Origin: [Scytonema hofmanni] UTEX 2349
GTDB taxonomy: Bacteria; Cyanobacteriota; Cyanobacteriia; Cyanobacteriales; Nostocaceae
Assembly: GCF_000582685.1 (NCBI RefSeq)
Contig: NZ_KK073768.1
Location: 2,306,483-2,370,482 of the forward strand
Direction: 5' to 3'
Length of the DNA: 64,000 nucleotides
The notes below the pieces were generated by a model, which saw only the letters and a list, made by a program, of their open reading frames with translations, did not search any database and had not been told where the DNA came from. Shown here piece by piece: positions 62,751-64,000 of this stretch. How positions within the stretch are numbered: the first letter of the stretch is position 1; the number at the start of each line of letters is the position of its first letter. The translations under genes and the position numbers were made by a program.

Positions 62751-63848
62751 TTAATAATTAATCATCTTAAAATTGAAAGCAGGATGTTTTCCAGGAATTA
62801 CTTGTGAAACAATTCCTGGACATGTTTTTAAGCCATTCTCACTGTTAGTTAAAATCACAATTCCCGTAGCAAAATTTCTGGAAGCAAGGGTAAAACACTT
62901 AAATGTATTCACATCTCCCCAATGCCAAAAGAAATTTTCATTTCCCATTTTTTCTAATCCCCAACCCAAACCCCAACCTAAAAACTGATTGATTTTAACT
63001 TGCGATCGCAGCATCTCATTTAAGGTTGTTTCTGTGAGTCTGGGACTGTCAACACTACCCGATTGCATAATAGCGGTGAGAAATTTAGCATAATCAGTTG
63101 CAGTGGTACGCAGACTTCCGGCAGCACTTGCTTGCTTTGGTTTACCTATTGGTACGGGTTTGCCTTTGCGATCGTGTCCGTAACTGGCAGTGGATTCGTA
63201 ATTGGGCAGCCAGATTAAACTACTATTAGACATTTCCAGGGGTATTAAAATCAAGGAGCGCAAATACTCGCTTAAAGGTTGTTGGGTAATTTGTTCTACC
63301 ACCTTCTGTAAGTATAAATAGCCTTCTCCTGAATAACTAAATTTTGCACCTGGGGGAAAAATAATCTTGAGAGGTTCATCACCACTCCAATTTGGAAAAC
63401 CAGTGGTATGGGATAGTACCATACGTGCAGTAATGAGTTTGATTTTCGGGTCGGAAATGTAAGGTTTCGCTGTATATTCTGTCAATGGATTGTCTAAATC
63501 GAGTTTTCCCCTTTCCACCATTTTCAACACTGCATAAGCAAATAGTGGCTTACTCAACGAAGCAGCAGCAAATATAGTATCGTTAGTCACAGGTGATTTG
63601 GTATATCTATTTTTGACCCCAAAACCTCTGCTCCACAACAGTGTTCCATCCCGAATAATTGCCAACTCTAAACCGGGAACTAACTTAGTTTGCATCAATA
63701 TAGGGATTTGCGCTTCGAGATTGGCAATTATCTTATCTGTAACTGCCAAAGAACGGTTGCGGTATAGACTAAGCAAGCTAAATGTAGATAGACCGATTAG
63801 AGAATTTATGCCGCAATTTAATAATTGCCTACGAGATATTTCTGTCAT
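62751..63848 (-). CDS. Serine hydrolase of the beta-lactamase/class C-like family
   Basis: A 365-residue exported serine hydrolase. The N-terminus (SRRQLLNCGINSLIGLSTFS) looks like a Tat-type signal, with two Arg before a hydrophobic stretch. The nucleophile motif SxxK is SLSK near residue 97 and the Tyr motif is FSYSGEGYLYL near 168. Near the end FFWHWGDVNTF provides HWG in place of KTG. This group (COG1680) contains penicillin-binding-like esterases and peptidases. An antibiotic-resistance role is not indicated. It is a stand-alone gene at the window edge. Confidence 0.85.
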   Translation of the reverse strand: MTEISRRQLLNCGINSLIGLSTFSLLSLYRNRSLAVTDKIIANLEAQIPILMQTKLVPGLELAIIRDGTLLWSRGFGVKNRYTKSPVTNDTIFAAASLSKPLFAYAVLKMVERGKLDLDNPLTEYTAKPYISDPKIKLITARMVLSHTTGFPNWSGDEPLKIIFPPGAKFSYSGEGYLYLQKVVEQITQQPLSEYLRSLILIPLEMSNSSLIWLPNYESTASYGHDRKGKPVPIGKPKQASAAGSLRTTATDYAKFLTAIMQSGSVDSPRLTETTLNEMLRSQVKINQFLGWGLGWGLEKMGNENFFWHWGDVNTFKCFTLASRNFATGIVILTNSENGLKTCPGIVSQVIPGKHPAFNFKMINY

Positions 63849-64000
63849 ATTGAAGTAGAGAGTGTATTCGTAATAATACTCTACCTTTTATAGGAATGCT
63901 TTTGTTAAAAAATCAAATCGGAATGCTATAGTTCTCATAATTATTAAATCTGAGAACTAGGGAAAGCAAAATCAAGGTTGACTTCCAGAAATATTTTTAG

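Noticed and set aside
1..64000. tRNA or rRNA genes
   Set aside because: Spacers were read for cloverleaf arms and CCA-proximal patterns and none was convincing; this was by eye only.

Overview
The window looks like chromosomal DNA of a filamentous, probably Nostocales, cyanobacterium. Supporting signs are very frequent GCGATCGC (HIP1) octamers, a 29-residue PetN of the cytochrome b6f complex, a NifJ-type pyruvate oxidoreductase, FAAL-primed PKS/NRPS genes, and many short palindromic repeats in spacers and even inside genes.

Region 1 (about 0.8-36.2 kb) is a co-directional hybrid lipopeptide cluster. Read in order: FAAL-ACP; KS-AT-half DH; LLM-half DH-KR-ACP; KS-AT-ACP-LLM-KR then C-A-PCP-C-A-PCP; an Asp/Glu racemase; C-A-PCP-C-A(LLM)-PCP-TE; a CmlA-like diiron hydroxylase; a JmjC/cupin_8 oxygenase; an MFS exporter. 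My reading of the A-domain pocket residues suggests Asp, an unassigned residue, Tyr (or another aromatic) and Gly. The inferred product is a fatty-acyl chain extended by two malonyl units and oxidised by LLM domains. It is joined to Asp-X-Tyr and may end as a primary amide through alpha-oxidation of the last Gly, as in MtaG of myxothiazol. Three luciferase-like monooxygenase (LLM) domains sit in three different contexts. One lies exactly between the two hot-dog halves of a dehydratase, where the gene is also broken into two overlapping genes. I could not match the whole cluster to a known compound.

Region 2 (36.2-40.1 kb) holds a TPR protein, an ISAs1-type insertion sequence with a frameshifted transposase nested in outer inverted repeats, and a DUF711 protein.

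Region 3 (40.3-53.7 kb) is mostly ordinary: an SH3/YkuD-like protein, XseA-XseB, a DUF6918-like protein, a glutathione-dependent formaldehyde detoxification pair, a DUF1778-GNAT toxin-antitoxin pair, a valine-pyruvate aminotransferase-RimM pair, a Kv-type channel, and a NarL-type two-component system.

Region 4 (54-64 kb) holds two Spy/CpxP-like periplasmic proteins, nifJ with repeat-derived insertions, a 21-bp tandem array, a Pmp3-like peptide, petN with a small membrane-protein gene, an SDR and a serine hydrolase.

A recurring theme is small palindromic repeats that have entered reading frames without breaking them (AT domain of the megasynthase, rimM, nifJ). Substrate and product statements are inferences from motifs. 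No search or alignment software was used, and family comparisons are from memory.
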